DNA of 64,000 bases from assembly GCA_041690635.1 (NCBI GenBank), contig JAWLGZ010000004.1:434001-498000 (forward strand), read 5' to 3'. Position numbers and translations under genes: made by a program. Below, one piece after another: positions 8,684 to 17,592 of this stretch. Positions within the stretch are counted from its first letter, which is position 1. Each line of letters starts with the position of its first letter. Origin of the DNA: JAWLGZ01 sp041690635 (GTDB lineage: Bacteria; Pseudomonadota; Gammaproteobacteria; Thiohalomonadales; Thiohalomonadaceae). The notes beneath the pieces are model-generated. The model saw nothing but the letters and a program-made list of their open reading frames with translations. It did no database searches and was not told the DNA's origin.

Positions 8684-10702
8684 TCAATCGAGAGCCGGTT
8701 CGCCGAGGCCGAGGTTCTTCTCCTGTATCTCCCTGATACGGTCGCGGAGCTTCGCCGCCTCCTCGAACTCCATATTGCGGGCGTGTTCGAACATCTTCTC
8801 CTCCAGCGCCTTGACCTGTTTCTCCAGCGCCTGCGGTGACAGCCTGGCATACTCAGCCACCTCCTCCGCCACCTTGGCATAACGGCGCGCGGCCACCCCG
8901 TGGGGGCCGGTCTCCATGATGTCCTGCACCGACTTCTTGATACCCTGGGGGGTGATGCCGTGTTCAGTGTTGAACTCCACCTGTTTCTGCCGGCGGCGCT
9001 CGGTCTCGTCCATCGCCCGCTGCATGGAGCCGGTGATCTTGTCCGCGTAGAGAATAGCCTTGCCATGCAGGTTGCGCGCAGCACGGCCGATGGTCTGGAT
9101 GAGGGAGGTCTCGGAACGCAGGAAGCCCTCCTTGTCCGCATCGAGGATCGCCACCAGCGACACTTCGGGCATATCGAGCCCCTCGCGCAGCAGGTTGATA
9201 CCGACCAGTACGTCGAACTCGCCGAGTCGCAGACCGCGGATGATCTCCACCCGCTCGACGGTCTCGATGTCGGAGTGCATGTAGCGGACCCGGACCCCGT
9301 GCTCGTCCAGGTATTCGGTCAGGTCCTCCGCCATCTTCTTGGTCAGGGTGGTGACCAGGACCCGCTCACCGGTCTTCGTCCGATGGTGGATCTCCGATAG
9401 CAGGTCATCCACCTGGGTGCGCGCCGGACGCACCTCCACCTCCGGGTCGATAAGACCGGTCGGGCGCACCACCTGCTCGATGACATCGCCGGAGTGTTCC
9501 AGTTCGTAGCGGGCAGGGGTGGCGGAGACATAGATGGTCTGCGGCGCCAGCCGCTCAAACTCCTCGAACCGGAGCGGACGGTTGTCGAGAGCCGACGGCA
9601 GCCGGAAGCCGTAGTTGACCAGGTTCTCCTTGCGCGAGCGGTCGCCGCGGTACATGGCGCCGAGCTGGGGAATGGTGACGTGGCTCTCGTCGATCACCAG
9701 TAGCGCACTGTCCGGCAGGTAGTCGAACAAGGTCGGCGGTGGCTCGCCCGCGGCGCGGCCGGAGAGGTGGCGGGAGTAGTTTTCGATGCCGGAGCAGTAG
9801 CCCAACTCCAGCATCATCTCCAGGTCGTAGCGGGTGCGCTGTTCCAGCCGCTGCGCCTCCACCAGCTTGTTGGCGGCGTGCAGCTCCTCCAGCCGCTCCT
9901 TCAGCTCGACCTTGATCTTCTCGATAGCCTCCAGCACCTTTTCGCGCGGGGTGGCGTAGTGGGTCTTCGGGTAGACGGTCAGGCGAGGCACCTTCTTCAG
10001 CACCTCGCCGGTGAGCGGGTCGAAATAGCTCAGGGAGTCGATCTCGTCGTCGAACAGCTCGACCCGGATCGCCTCCCGCTCCGACTCCGCCGGGAAGATG
10101 TCCAGCACCTCGCCACGCACCCGGTAGGTGCCGCGGCGCAGTTCGATATCGTTGCGGGTGTACTGGAGTTCCGCCAGCCGGCGAAGCACCTGCTGGCGGT
10201 CGATGGTGTCGCCGCGCACCAGGTGCAGAATCATCCCCAGATAGGACTTGGGATCACCGAGACCGTAGATGGCCGAGACAGTGGCCACGATGATGGTGTC
10301 GGGCCGCTCCATGAGCGCCTTGGTGGCGGAGAGGCGCATCTGCTCGATGTGCTCGTTGATGGAGGCGTCCTTCTCGATGAAGGTGTCGGACGAGGGGACG
10401 TACGCCTCCGGCTGGTAGTAGTCGTAATAGGAGACGAAGTACTCCACCGCGTTGTGCGGAAAGAACTCGCGCATCTCGCCGTAGAGCTGGGCGGCCAGGG
10501 TCTTGTTGTGGGCCAGGATCAGCGTCGCGCGCTGCAACCGCTCGATGACGTTGGCGATAGTGTAGGTCTTGCCGGAGCCGGTCACCCCCAGCAAGGTCAG
10601 CCCCGCCTCTCCCGCCTCGAGCCCGTCCAGCAGGCGCGCGATCGCCGCCGGCTGGTCGCCGGCCGGGGAATAGGGGGCCTGGAGTTCAAAATTTCGGGTC
10701 AT
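8684..10702 (-). CDS. uvrB: Excinuclease ABC subunit B
   Basis: The product is UvrB, the damage-verification helicase of nucleotide excision repair, 672 residues. Walker A is GVTGSGKTYT (about 39-48). The beta-hairpin that threads damaged DNA is recognisable around YYDYYQPEAYVPSSDTF. Helicase motifs include DESHV, and later GINLLREGLDMPEV and QTIGRAARN. The C-terminal UVR domain that binds UvrC (EKQVKALEEKMFEHARNMEF) lies near 630-665. It is divergent from the aminotransferase gene, and repeats flank it on both sides. Starts at ATG 10702. Confidence 0.97.
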   Translation of the reverse strand: MTRNFELQAPYSPAGDQPAAIARLLDGLEAGEAGLTLLGVTGSGKTYTIANVIERLQRATLILAHNKTLAAQLYGEMREFFPHNAVEYFVSYYDYYQPEAYVPSSDTFIEKDASINEHIEQMRLSATKALMERPDTIIVATVSAIYGLGDPKSYLGMILHLVRGDTIDRQQVLRRLAELQYTRNDIELRRGTYRVRGEVLDIFPAESEREAIRVELFDDEIDSLSYFDPLTGEVLKKVPRLTVYPKTHYATPREKVLEAIEKIKVELKERLEELHAANKLVEAQRLEQRTRYDLEMMLELGYCSGIENYSRHLSGRAAGEPPPTLFDYLPDSALLVIDESHVTIPQLGAMYRGDRSRKENLVNYGFRLPSALDNRPLRFEEFERLAPQTIYVSATPARYELEHSGDVIEQVVRPTGLIDPEVEVRPARTQVDDLLSEIHHRTKTGERVLVTTLTKKMAEDLTEYLDEHGVRVRYMHSDIETVERVEIIRGLRLGEFDVLVGINLLREGLDMPEVSLVAILDADKEGFLRSETSLIQTIGRAARNLHGKAILYADKITGSMQRAMDETERRRQKQVEFNTEHGITPQGIKKSVQDIMETGPHGVAARRYAKVAEEVAEYARLSPQALEKQVKALEEKMFEHARNMEFEEAAKLRDRIREIQEKNLGLGEPALD

Positions 10703-10718
10703 CAGCCGGTCATAAACC

Positions 10719-10808
10719 GTAGGATGGGTGGAGCGCAGCGATACCCATCAATCGCGTACTCCTCGCTCGTTCCGCATGGGTATCGCCCTTCGGGCTCAAC
10801 CCATCCTG
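10719..10808. repeat. GTAGG palindromic repeat, copy C
   Basis: GTAGGATGGGTGGAGCGCAG opens it and GGGCTCAACCCATCC closes it, with GATACCCATC and GGGTATCG inside. It lies directly upstream of uvrB, so it may affect uvrB transcription or mRNA stability. Confidence 0.8.
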
Positions 10809-11052
10809 CATTGAGTTTCAACCATCTGGAGTGTGGACCGCCAGCGCCGAACGGGGTTCTCGCCGACCCTCGACGGAACAAAACCATTGCCAAAAACGCA
10901 AGATGATAGCTTTGGCGGAGAGGATAAGCGAAGCGCAGGTCTTCAGGTCCCCGGTTTTCCTTAGCCCCTCCCATGCGGGAGGGTGCTATAACCCACCAAA
11001 AATCGGTAAGATAGCGGCCCTTACACCCACCCCACCCGCCGCCGAGGAGCCC
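10809..11052. other. Upstream region of the aminotransferase gene
   Basis: With the adjacent repeat this makes a 350-bp gap between divergent uvrB and the aminotransferase. It contains a 7-bp-stem hairpin at 10966-10983 (CCCTCCC-ATGC-GGGAGGG) followed by TATAAC at 10987, a possible -10 box without a clear -35. No protein gene is supported. Confidence 0.4.
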
Positions 11053-12240
11053 GTGGAAATCCAACTGTCGGACCGAGTCCAGCGCGTCAAACCCTCCCCC
11101 ACCCTCGCGGTGACCGCCCGTGCCAAGGAGCTGAAGGCTCAGGGGCGGGACATCATCGGCCTGGGGGCCGGTGAGCCGGACTTCGACACCCCCGAGCACA
11201 TCAAGGCGGCGGCGGTCGAGGCGATCCGGTCCGGCTTCACCAAGTACACCGCCGTGGACGGCACGCCGGAGCTCAAGCACGCCATTATCGGCAAATTCAA
11301 GCGGGATAACGGGTTGGAGTATGCACCGGACCAGATCCTGGTCTCCTGCGGTGGCAAGCAGAGCTTCTTCAATCTCGCACAGGCGCTGCTGAACGACGGT
11401 GACGAGGCGGTCATTCCCGCCCCCTACTGGGTCTCCTACCCGGACATGGTCCTGCTGGCCGGCGGCAGGCCGGTGTTCATCGAAACCGGCATCGAACAGG
11501 GGTTCAAGATGACCCCGGAGCAGCTGGCGGCAGCCATGACCCCGAAGACCCGGCTGGTGGTGCTGAACAGCCCCTCCAACCCGACCGGCGTGACCTACTC
11601 GAAGGCCGAGTTCGCCGCCCTGGCCGAGGTGCTTCGCGCCCATCCGCAGGCGGTCATCGCCACCGACGACATGTATGAGCACATCATCTGGGGCGATGAG
11701 CCGTTCAGCAACGTCCTGAACGCCGCCCCGGACCTCTACGGGCGCACCGTGGTCCTGAACGGTGTCTCCAAGGCCTACTCCATGACCGGCTGGCGCATCG
11801 GCTACGCCGGCGGCCCGGAGTCGCTCATCAAGGCGATGAAGAAGATTCAGTCCCAGAGTACCTCCAACCCCACCTCCATCTCCCAGGTGGCGGCACAGGC
11901 GGCGCTGGATGGTGACCAGGGGTGCATCGCCGAGATGGTGAAGGCATTCCGGGCGCGGCACGACTTCGTGGTGGAGGGGCTCAACCGCATCCGCGGCGTC
12001 AACTGCCTCGCCTCGAACGGCGCCTTCTACTCGTTCGCGGACATGCGCGAGGCGATGCAGGCGCTGGGCCACACCACCGATGTGGAACTGGCCGATCACC
12101 TTCTCAACGAGGTGGGCGTCGCCCTGGTGCCCGGCTCCGCGTTCGGCGCACCCGGCTACATGCGGCTCTCCTTCGCCACCAGCATGGACAACCTGCGCGA
12201 AGCGCTCGGAAGATTGGAAAAGCTGCTGGGGACCGGTTGA
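11053..12240 (+). CDS. Aspartate aminotransferase, class I (I-gamma type)
   Basis: This PLP enzyme interconverts aspartate and 2-oxoglutarate with oxaloacetate and glutamate. It has 395 residues. NSPSNPTG (about 175-182) and the PLP-lysine motif GVSKAYSMTGWRIGYA (about 237-252) are intact. The early GLGAGEPDFDTPEHIK stretch is typical of the Rhizobium/Thermus-like I-gamma group. GTG at 11053 is chosen as start because GAGG lies just upstream and EIQLSDRVQRVKPSPT is the normal N-terminus. An open frame continues upstream for 74 codons but looks non-coding. Confidence 0.92.
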   Translation: MEIQLSDRVQRVKPSPTLAVTARAKELKAQGRDIIGLGAGEPDFDTPEHIKAAAVEAIRSGFTKYTAVDGTPELKHAIIGKFKRDNGLEYAPDQILVSCGGKQSFFNLAQALLNDGDEAVIPAPYWVSYPDMVLLAGGRPVFIETGIEQGFKMTPEQLAAAMTPKTRLVVLNSPSNPTGVTYSKAEFAALAEVLRAHPQAVIATDDMYEHIIWGDEPFSNVLNAAPDLYGRTVVLNGVSKAYSMTGWRIGYAGGPESLIKAMKKIQSQSTSNPTSISQVAAQAALDGDQGCIAEMVKAFRARHDFVVEGLNRIRGVNCLASNGAFYSFADMREAMQALGHTTDVELADHLLNEVGVALVPGSAFGAPGYMRLSFATSMDNLREALGRLEKLLGTG

Positions 12241-12280
12241 CCGAAAAGGGTCAGATAAGTAACATACCGCGCTTCACAAA

Positions 12281-12356
<76 letters not shown>

Positions 12357-12361
12357 AACCG

Positions 12362-12402
12362 AAAAAGCCCGAGTACTTCGCGTGAAGTCTCGGGCTTTCT
12401 TG
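12362..12402 (+). terminator. Rho-independent terminator after tRNA-Asn
   Basis: AAAGCCCGAG pairs with CTCGGGCTTT around an inner ACTTC/GAAGT stem with a GCGT loop, followed by a short pyrimidine run. It resembles the terminator at 13859-13897. Confidence 0.85.
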
Positions 12403-12732
12403 CGTCTGCGGCTTACGGAACACGGGACGGGACTCTCTCCGCCTTCGCGATTACCCCGCGCGCCCTGCCCTTGGGTTTCGCCCTTGGGAAATTGGGGCGC
12501 CACCAGTCGGTGGCGCCTTCGCGCAGCTGCGTCCTCCAGCGGAGATCACGCCATCCCCGGCCTTGTGTTGGGGGGTATGCAGTGCCGGCAGGAACATGCT
12601 TTAATCCGCGCTCATAAGAATGGCTTATGGACCGGGGAGTTGCCAAGGATGAATTCGTGGGAATTCACCAGGGGTTAAGCCGACCTACTAATCGCCGCAA
12701 AAAAAACCAATTTGAGAAGAGAGAGAGAAAGG
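12403..12732. other. Gap between tRNA-Asn and the trypsin-like gene
   Basis: This 330-bp stretch holds no convincing gene. It contains a 9-bp-stem hairpin at 12496-12517 (GGCGCCACC-AGTC-GGTGGCGCC) and an A8 tract near 12700. Antisense reading frames here run into the tRNA and are spurious. Confidence 0.5.
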
Positions 12733-13812
12733 ATGACTCCGAGACACGTAGTGCCCAAGGCTGTGTTCCTGGCTACGGCCATCTTCAGCTGTTCCGCCGC
12801 CGCAACCGAAAGATTCCCAAGTATCATCTCCGGCACCGATGCCGAACCCGGTGCCTGGCCCTGGATGGTGGCACTGGTCCAGGCGGGGGTATCCAACACT
12901 CACGACGGTCAGTTCTGCGGCGGCTCGCTCATCAATCCCCGATGGGTATTGACTGCCGCACACTGCTTCCTCAATGAAGAAAATACCGCTGTCGACACCA
13001 CTTCGATACCCGATGTGCTCGTTGGCACAACCGAACTCGGTCTCAATCAGGGTCAGCGTATCTCCGTACAGCGCGTGATCACGCATCCGGACTATGCCCC
13101 GTCGGTGAGTCAGAACAACGATATCGCGCTTCTGGAGCTTTCCGAGCCGGTTAGTTCTCAACTGGTGAATCTCCCAGGTCAGACCTTCGATGCCTTTTTT
13201 GCAGTGGACGGTACCGAAGCATCAGCGATGGGATGGGGCAACACCTCAACCACTCACGACGTCTATCCGAGCAGCCTCAAGCAGGTAAACCTGCCGCTCG
13301 TTTCGAGCGCCATTTGCCAGTCCGTATACCCTGCGCTCACAGATCAGATGATTTGCGCCGGCGATGGCCTCGGCGTTCGCGATACCTGCCAGGGCGATAG
13401 TGGCGGTCCGCTGGTCGTCCCCGCCGGCCAGGAGTGGGTTCAGGTTGGTGTCACAAGCTTCGGCGAAGGGTGTGCGACAGAGAACAGCTATGGTGTCTAT
13501 GCCAGGGTGTCCCGCTTTGCAAACTGGATTTCCGACTCCATCTGTACGGATAAACCGGACCCCGTCCAAATCGAGGTTCCCGTGACTGGAAACACGGTCA
13601 CGCTCTCCTTCACGCCGGTGTCAAATGCATCCGGCTACCGCCTCTATTTTGCGCCTCCGACGGGGACCTCCATTGCGCAGGCGGACCTGGGAACCGCGAC
13701 GTCACTGTCGGTTGAGCTGCCCTCCGGTTCCTCTTTTTACGTCGCCGTACAGCCGTATAACGGTGCCTGCCTCGGACCCTTCTCGAATATTTCGCTGTTC
13801 CAGATTCCATAG
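12733..13812 (+). CDS. Secreted trypsin-like serine protease (S1A) with C-terminal FN3-like domain
   Basis: The protein has 359 residues and a signal peptide (residues about 1-25). The mature end begins ISGTDAEPGAWPWM, like the activation site of trypsins. The triad is present: LTAAHC (His), NNDIALLEL (Asp) and DTCQGDSGGPLV (Ser). Cysteines pair in trypsin fashion. From about 280 on, residues such as NTVTLSFTPVSNASGYRLYF and SSFYVAVQPYNG look like a fibronectin type III module. The activation site follows a pro-segment, so it may be secreted as a zymogen. The ATG at 12733 sits after a purine-rich AGAGAGAGAAAGG tract. It stands alone between two terminators. Confidence 0.9.
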   Translation: MTPRHVVPKAVFLATAIFSCSAAATERFPSIISGTDAEPGAWPWMVALVQAGVSNTHDGQFCGGSLINPRWVLTAAHCFLNEENTAVDTTSIPDVLVGTTELGLNQGQRISVQRVITHPDYAPSVSQNNDIALLELSEPVSSQLVNLPGQTFDAFFAVDGTEASAMGWGNTSTTHDVYPSSLKQVNLPLVSSAICQSVYPALTDQMICAGDGLGVRDTCQGDSGGPLVVPAGQEWVQVGVTSFGEGCATENSYGVYARVSRFANWISDSICTDKPDPVQIEVPVTGNTVTLSFTPVSNASGYRLYFAPPTGTSIAQADLGTATSLSVELPSGSSFYVAVQPYNGACLGPFSNISLFQIP

Positions 13813-13858
13813 CAGCGATCGTCGGTGAAGTAGTCGAATCCACTTTGGCGGAACCCTC

Positions 13859-13897
13859 GAGAAAGCCCGAGTGCTTGTGAGAGCCTCGGGCTTTCTC
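13859..13897 (+). terminator. Rho-independent terminator after the protease gene
   Basis: GAGAAAGCCCGAG pairs with CTCGGGCTTTCTC, a 13-bp stem. It is nearly the same hairpin as the one after tRNA-Asn. The rest of the gap to the next gene (13898-14112) shows no gene or clear promoter. Confidence 0.85.
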
Positions 13898-14112
13898 ACG
13901 CCAGAAGCGCCGGAACATTGGGTCGGATCACCACTCCGCGACGGTTGTCATCCTTATGATCGGCAACTACAGTCCAAGGGCAATCCCCGGAGCCGGAATA
14001 TTCTGGTACCCTCCCGAGGTTCAGCGGCGCGTTCTTGGCCCCACCGCCAACCCCGGGCGCGATTTCCGGCTAATCGAACATAACAATCAAACAGTTACAA
14101 GAATCTATTTTG

Positions 14113-15534
14113 ATGTCGCCCCCGCTCGTCGTAGACCTCGACGGAACATTGCTCCGCTCGGATTCACTGGTCGAATCCGGGCTTGCCTTTGTGCGCGCGC
14201 AACCTGCCAATGCCTTTGCGCCCCTGCTCTGGCTGGCGGCAGGAAAGGTGCACCTGAAGTGTCAGTTGGCCAGGTCATCGCAGCTCGATGTCGATAACCT
14301 TCCTTACAATCAAGAAGTTATTGATCTTATCGAGACGGAGCGCAATAAGGGGCGAACAATCGTCCTGGCAACGGCCTGCCACCGAACCTTCGCCGAGCAG
14401 ATCGCCTCCCATCTGAAACTGTTCGACCGGGTCCTGGCAACGGATGAAAGCATCAACCTTTCTGCACATAGGAAGCGCGACAGGCTCATTCGCGAGTTCG
14501 GGGAACGTGGTTTCGACTACATGGGGAACGCCAGGGATGACCTGGTGGTGTGGGCGGCTGCCCGGAATGCCTACGTTGTCGACCCGGAGCCGGGTGTCGA
14601 AAAAAAAGCCAGGGCGCTTGGAAACGTAGTACAGGTTATCGCCACTCCCGACAACCGGCTGAAAGCCTGGGCAAAGGCGCTTCGTTTCCACCAGTGGACC
14701 AAGAATCTTCTGCTTTTCGTTCCGCTCCTTGCCAGCCACGGAATCGGGGATCCGGACCTCCTGTTGAAAGGCATGCTGGCGTTCCTTTTTTTCGGTCTCT
14801 GTGCCTCCAGCGTCTATCTGCTCAACGATCTCCTCGACATTGCGGATGACCGCCACCATCCAAAGAAACGCAACCGCCCCTTCGCCTCCGGAGCACTGCC
14901 GTTCAAGTCAGGACTGGTGGCCATTCCACTCCTGCTGATCGTTGCATTTACCGGGGCACTCTGGCTCCTGCCCTGGAAGTTCACAGCCGCACTGGGCGTC
15001 TACTATGTACTGACGCTGGCCTACTCGCTTACCCTCAAGCGCATCATCGTGGTCGATGTCATCACGCTGGCACTCCTCTATACAATCCGTATCATTGCGG
15101 GCACTTTTGCCTTTGGAGTCTCACTGACCTTCTGGATGCTGGCATTCTCCATGTTCATGTTTCTCAGCCTGGCACTGGTCAAGCGGTATGCGGAACTGAA
15201 GGATGCAAGGCGGCGGGGAATAAAGGGGAAGACCAGGGGGCGCGGGTACTATCCGGATGATCTGGAGATGATCGCATCCCTGGGCGCTGCATCCGGCTAC
15301 CTGTCCGTGATGGTCCTCGCGCTCTATATTCAGGAAGGAACCACCATCGCTCTTTACAGCCATCCCGAGATCATCTGGGCAGCCTGCCCGCTCCTTCTTT
15401 TCTGGGTAAGCCGAACCTGGCTCCTGACTCATCGCGGAGTGATGCATGATGATCCTGTGGTATTCGCCCTCAAGGACCGGGTAAGTCTTGTGGTAGGTGC
15501 ACTTTTCGGCTCGATTTTCTGGTTGGCCATGTGA
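14113..15534 (+). CDS. HAD phosphatase-UbiA prenyltransferase fusion (DPPR synthase-like)
   Basis: The protein has 473 residues in two parts. Residues 1-190 are HAD-like: VVDLDGTLLRSDSL (motif I), VLATACHR (II) and GNARDDLVVWAAA (IV). Residues about 190-473 are a polytopic UbiA domain with the prenyl-diphosphate motif LLNDLLDIADDRHHPKKRNR, which closely resembles the mycobacterial decaprenyl-phosphate phosphoribosyltransferase. The next two genes are DprE1- and DprE2-like, as in the mycobacterial arabinose-donor pathway. Inference: the UbiA part attaches phosphoribose to a polyprenyl phosphate and the HAD part removes the 5-phosphate. ATG at 14113; TTG at 14110 is in frame. First gene of an eight-gene operon. 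Confidence 0.85.
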   Translation: MSPPLVVDLDGTLLRSDSLVESGLAFVRAQPANAFAPLLWLAAGKVHLKCQLARSSQLDVDNLPYNQEVIDLIETERNKGRTIVLATACHRTFAEQIASHLKLFDRVLATDESINLSAHRKRDRLIREFGERGFDYMGNARDDLVVWAAARNAYVVDPEPGVEKKARALGNVVQVIATPDNRLKAWAKALRFHQWTKNLLLFVPLLASHGIGDPDLLLKGMLAFLFFGLCASSVYLLNDLLDIADDRHHPKKRNRPFASGALPFKSGLVAIPLLLIVAFTGALWLLPWKFTAALGVYYVLTLAYSLTLKRIIVVDVITLALLYTIRIIAGTFAFGVSLTFWMLAFSMFMFLSLALVKRYAELKDARRRGIKGKTRGRGYYPDDLEMIASLGAASGYLSVMVLALYIQEGTTIALYSHPEIIWAACPLLLFWVSRTWLLTHRGVMHDDPVVFALKDRVSLVVGALFGSIFWLAM

Positions 15535-16853
15535 ACACCCCGAGAGCAGCTTCCTGGGGGCGATACCCCCCATATCCCCAGACGCTTCGCCCATGCCGCT
15601 GGCGCTCCGAACTGCCTGGCGAATTGCGCCAACTGGCACAGGCCCATAAAGCAGTTCTGCCTTTTGGAAACGGACGCAGCTACGGTGACAGCTGCCTGTC
15701 CGCTTCCGACACCCTGCTTGCCCTGAGACCACTCAATCGGTTCATTTCAGCCGACTGGGAAACGGGACTGATACGTGCCGAAGCGGGGGTTACGCTGGAA
15801 GAGATCCTCTCCCTCGCCATTCCTCGGGGCTGGTTTCTTCCGGTTACGCCCGGCACGAAATACGTGACTCTCGGCGGCGCGATCGCCAATGACGTGCATG
15901 GGAAGAACCATCACGCACGCGGCACGTTCGGCTGTCACGTACGCAGTTTTGCTCTGACTCGCTCCGACCGGCCGACCCTCGTCTGTACGGGGGCGCAAAA
16001 TGCCGAGCTTTTTGCGGCAACCATTGGTGGACTTGGACTTACCGGTGTGATCGAGTGGGCGGAGGTCCAACTCATCCCAATCCGATCCAGCATGGTCGAC
16101 ACGATCACGATTCGCTTCGGCTCGACTGCCGAATTCTTCCACCTGTGCGACGAACTGGACCAATCCCACGAATACACTGTCGCGTGGGTGGACTGTCTCT
16201 CCAGAGGATCTTCGGCAGGTCGCGGGGTCTTTATGGCCGGAAACCATGCCCCCGAAGGCGTTCTGCAGACTGACAACAGACGAAAGCTGACCGTACCGTT
16301 CGTGCCGCCGTTCTCGGCGATTAACACGGTCTCCCTACGGGCACTCAATTCCATCTACTACCGCGCTCACCGTACGAACCGTGAACCCAGGCGGGTCAGC
16401 TACGATCCGTTTTTCTATCCGCTCGATCGGATTCTGAACTGGAACCGAATCTATGGTCCGCGGGGCTTCCAGCAATACCAGTGCGTCATACCGAATGAAA
16501 ACGCCGAACCGGCAATAACGGAAGTACTCGACACTATTGCCCGGGCCGCAACCGGTTCGTTTCTCGCAGTCATGAAGAAATGCGGCCGGATTGCATCCCC
16601 CGGATTGCTCTCTTTCCCGCTTCCGGGCGTCTCCCTCGCCCTGGACTTTCCGCAGCACCGGACGTTGAACAACACGCTGTTCTCGAGGCTGGACAGTATC
16701 GTTCGCGACTCGGGAGGCCGACTTTATCCGGCAAAGGATGCCCACATGAGCAGCGGCGACTTCCGCCATTTCTTTCCAAACTGGGCCCAACTCGAATCAC
16801 TGCGCGACCCGGCCCTCTGTTCACGCTTCTGGCAACGGGTAACAGATTCATGA
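15531..16853 (+). CDS. DprE1-like FAD oxidase of polyprenyl-phosphoryl-ribose epimerisation
   Basis: This 440-residue flavoprotein is of the vanillyl-alcohol-oxidase type. FAD-binding motifs match DprE1: GNGRSYGDSCL (46-56) and GGAIANDVHGKNHH (115-128). The substrate-domain segment YGPRGFQQYQCVIP and AKDAH (Lys 402, aligning with DprE1 Lys418) are present. By family, it oxidises the 2'-OH of polyprenyl-phosphoryl-ribose to a keto intermediate. The residue aligning with DprE1 Cys387 is Ala 370 (in PGVSLALDFP). It starts at GTG 15531, overlapping the UbiA stop, and its own stop overlaps the next start, so the three are translationally coupled. Confidence 0.85.
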   Translation: MNTPRAASWGRYPPYPQTLRPCRWRSELPGELRQLAQAHKAVLPFGNGRSYGDSCLSASDTLLALRPLNRFISADWETGLIRAEAGVTLEEILSLAIPRGWFLPVTPGTKYVTLGGAIANDVHGKNHHARGTFGCHVRSFALTRSDRPTLVCTGAQNAELFAATIGGLGLTGVIEWAEVQLIPIRSSMVDTITIRFGSTAEFFHLCDELDQSHEYTVAWVDCLSRGSSAGRGVFMAGNHAPEGVLQTDNRRKLTVPFVPPFSAINTVSLRALNSIYYRAHRTNREPRRVSYDPFFYPLDRILNWNRIYGPRGFQQYQCVIPNENAEPAITEVLDTIARAATGSFLAVMKKCGRIASPGLLSFPLPGVSLALDFPQHRTLNNTLFSRLDSIVRDSGGRLYPAKDAHMSSGDFRHFFPNWAQLESLRDPALCSRFWQRVTDS

Positions 16854-17590
16854 AACGAGTTGCAATCTTCGGCGCCACCTCAGCCATTGCGATGGAATGT
16901 GCCCGATTGTGGGCATCTGAAGGAACGACATTCTTCCTCGTGGGGAGAAACCAGGAAAAGTTGAGCCAGACCGCAGATGATCTCGTGGCCCGTGGCGCAA
17001 GCGACGTACAGTTGTACACGCTTGACCTCAACCGGATCGATTCACATGCAGAACTCATCGAAGCATGCTTTTCAAACCTGGGCCAGGTCGATATCGCTCT
17101 TCTTGCCCACGGCACCCTCCCGGATCAGGCGGCCTGCGAACGGGACCCGGATTTGGCGTTGCATGAGTTCTCCAACAACGCCTTGAGTGTCATCGCACTT
17201 CTCACCCGACTGGCCAACCGGATGGAGGCGCAGCGGACCGGTACCATTGCCGTGATCTCATCGGTTGCCGGCGATAGGGGACGACCGTCGAACTATCTCT
17301 ACGGCACCGCAAAGGCAGCCGTTTCCACCTTCTGTCAAGGACTGCGCGCCAGGCTCTTCAAAGCCGGCGTGCACGTCGCCACCATAAAGCCGGGTTTTGT
17401 GGATACACCGATGACCGCCGGGCTCAACCTGCCGGCGCGTCTTACCGCCTCACCCGAACAGGTTGCCAAGTCGATTTACGGAGCAATCGAAAACAGACGT
17501 AACGTTGCCTACACTCCCTGGTTCTGGATGGGGATCATGACAATCATCAAATCGATCCCCGAGTTCCTTTTCAAGAGAGCAAATCTGTAG
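16850..17590 (+). CDS. DprE2-like short-chain dehydrogenase
   Basis: The protein has 246 residues. It has a classical SDR core: FGATSAIAMECARLW cofactor loop (7-21), a Ser in VISSVAGDRGRPSN and YGTAKAA (Tyr-x3-Lys). The C-terminal end PGFVDTPMT and NRRNVAYTPWFW match the DprE2 group, which reduces the 2'-keto intermediate to the arabinose epimer. An ATGA overlap links it to the DprE1-like gene. Specificity is inferred from this pairing, since SDR sequence alone would not fix the substrate. Confidence 0.8.
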   Translation: MKRVAIFGATSAIAMECARLWASEGTTFFLVGRNQEKLSQTADDLVARGASDVQLYTLDLNRIDSHAELIEACFSNLGQVDIALLAHGTLPDQAACERDPDLALHEFSNNALSVIALLTRLANRMEAQRTGTIAVISSVAGDRGRPSNYLYGTAKAAVSTFCQGLRARLFKAGVHVATIKPGFVDTPMTAGLNLPARLTASPEQVAKSIYGAIENRRNVAYTPWFWMGIMTIIKSIPEFLFKRANL

Positions 17591-17592
17591 CA

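Noticed and set aside
9767..12099. Long frames opposite uvrB and the aminotransferase
   Set aside because: Both genes have full family motifs on their own strand. The opposing frames show no domain or ribosome site.
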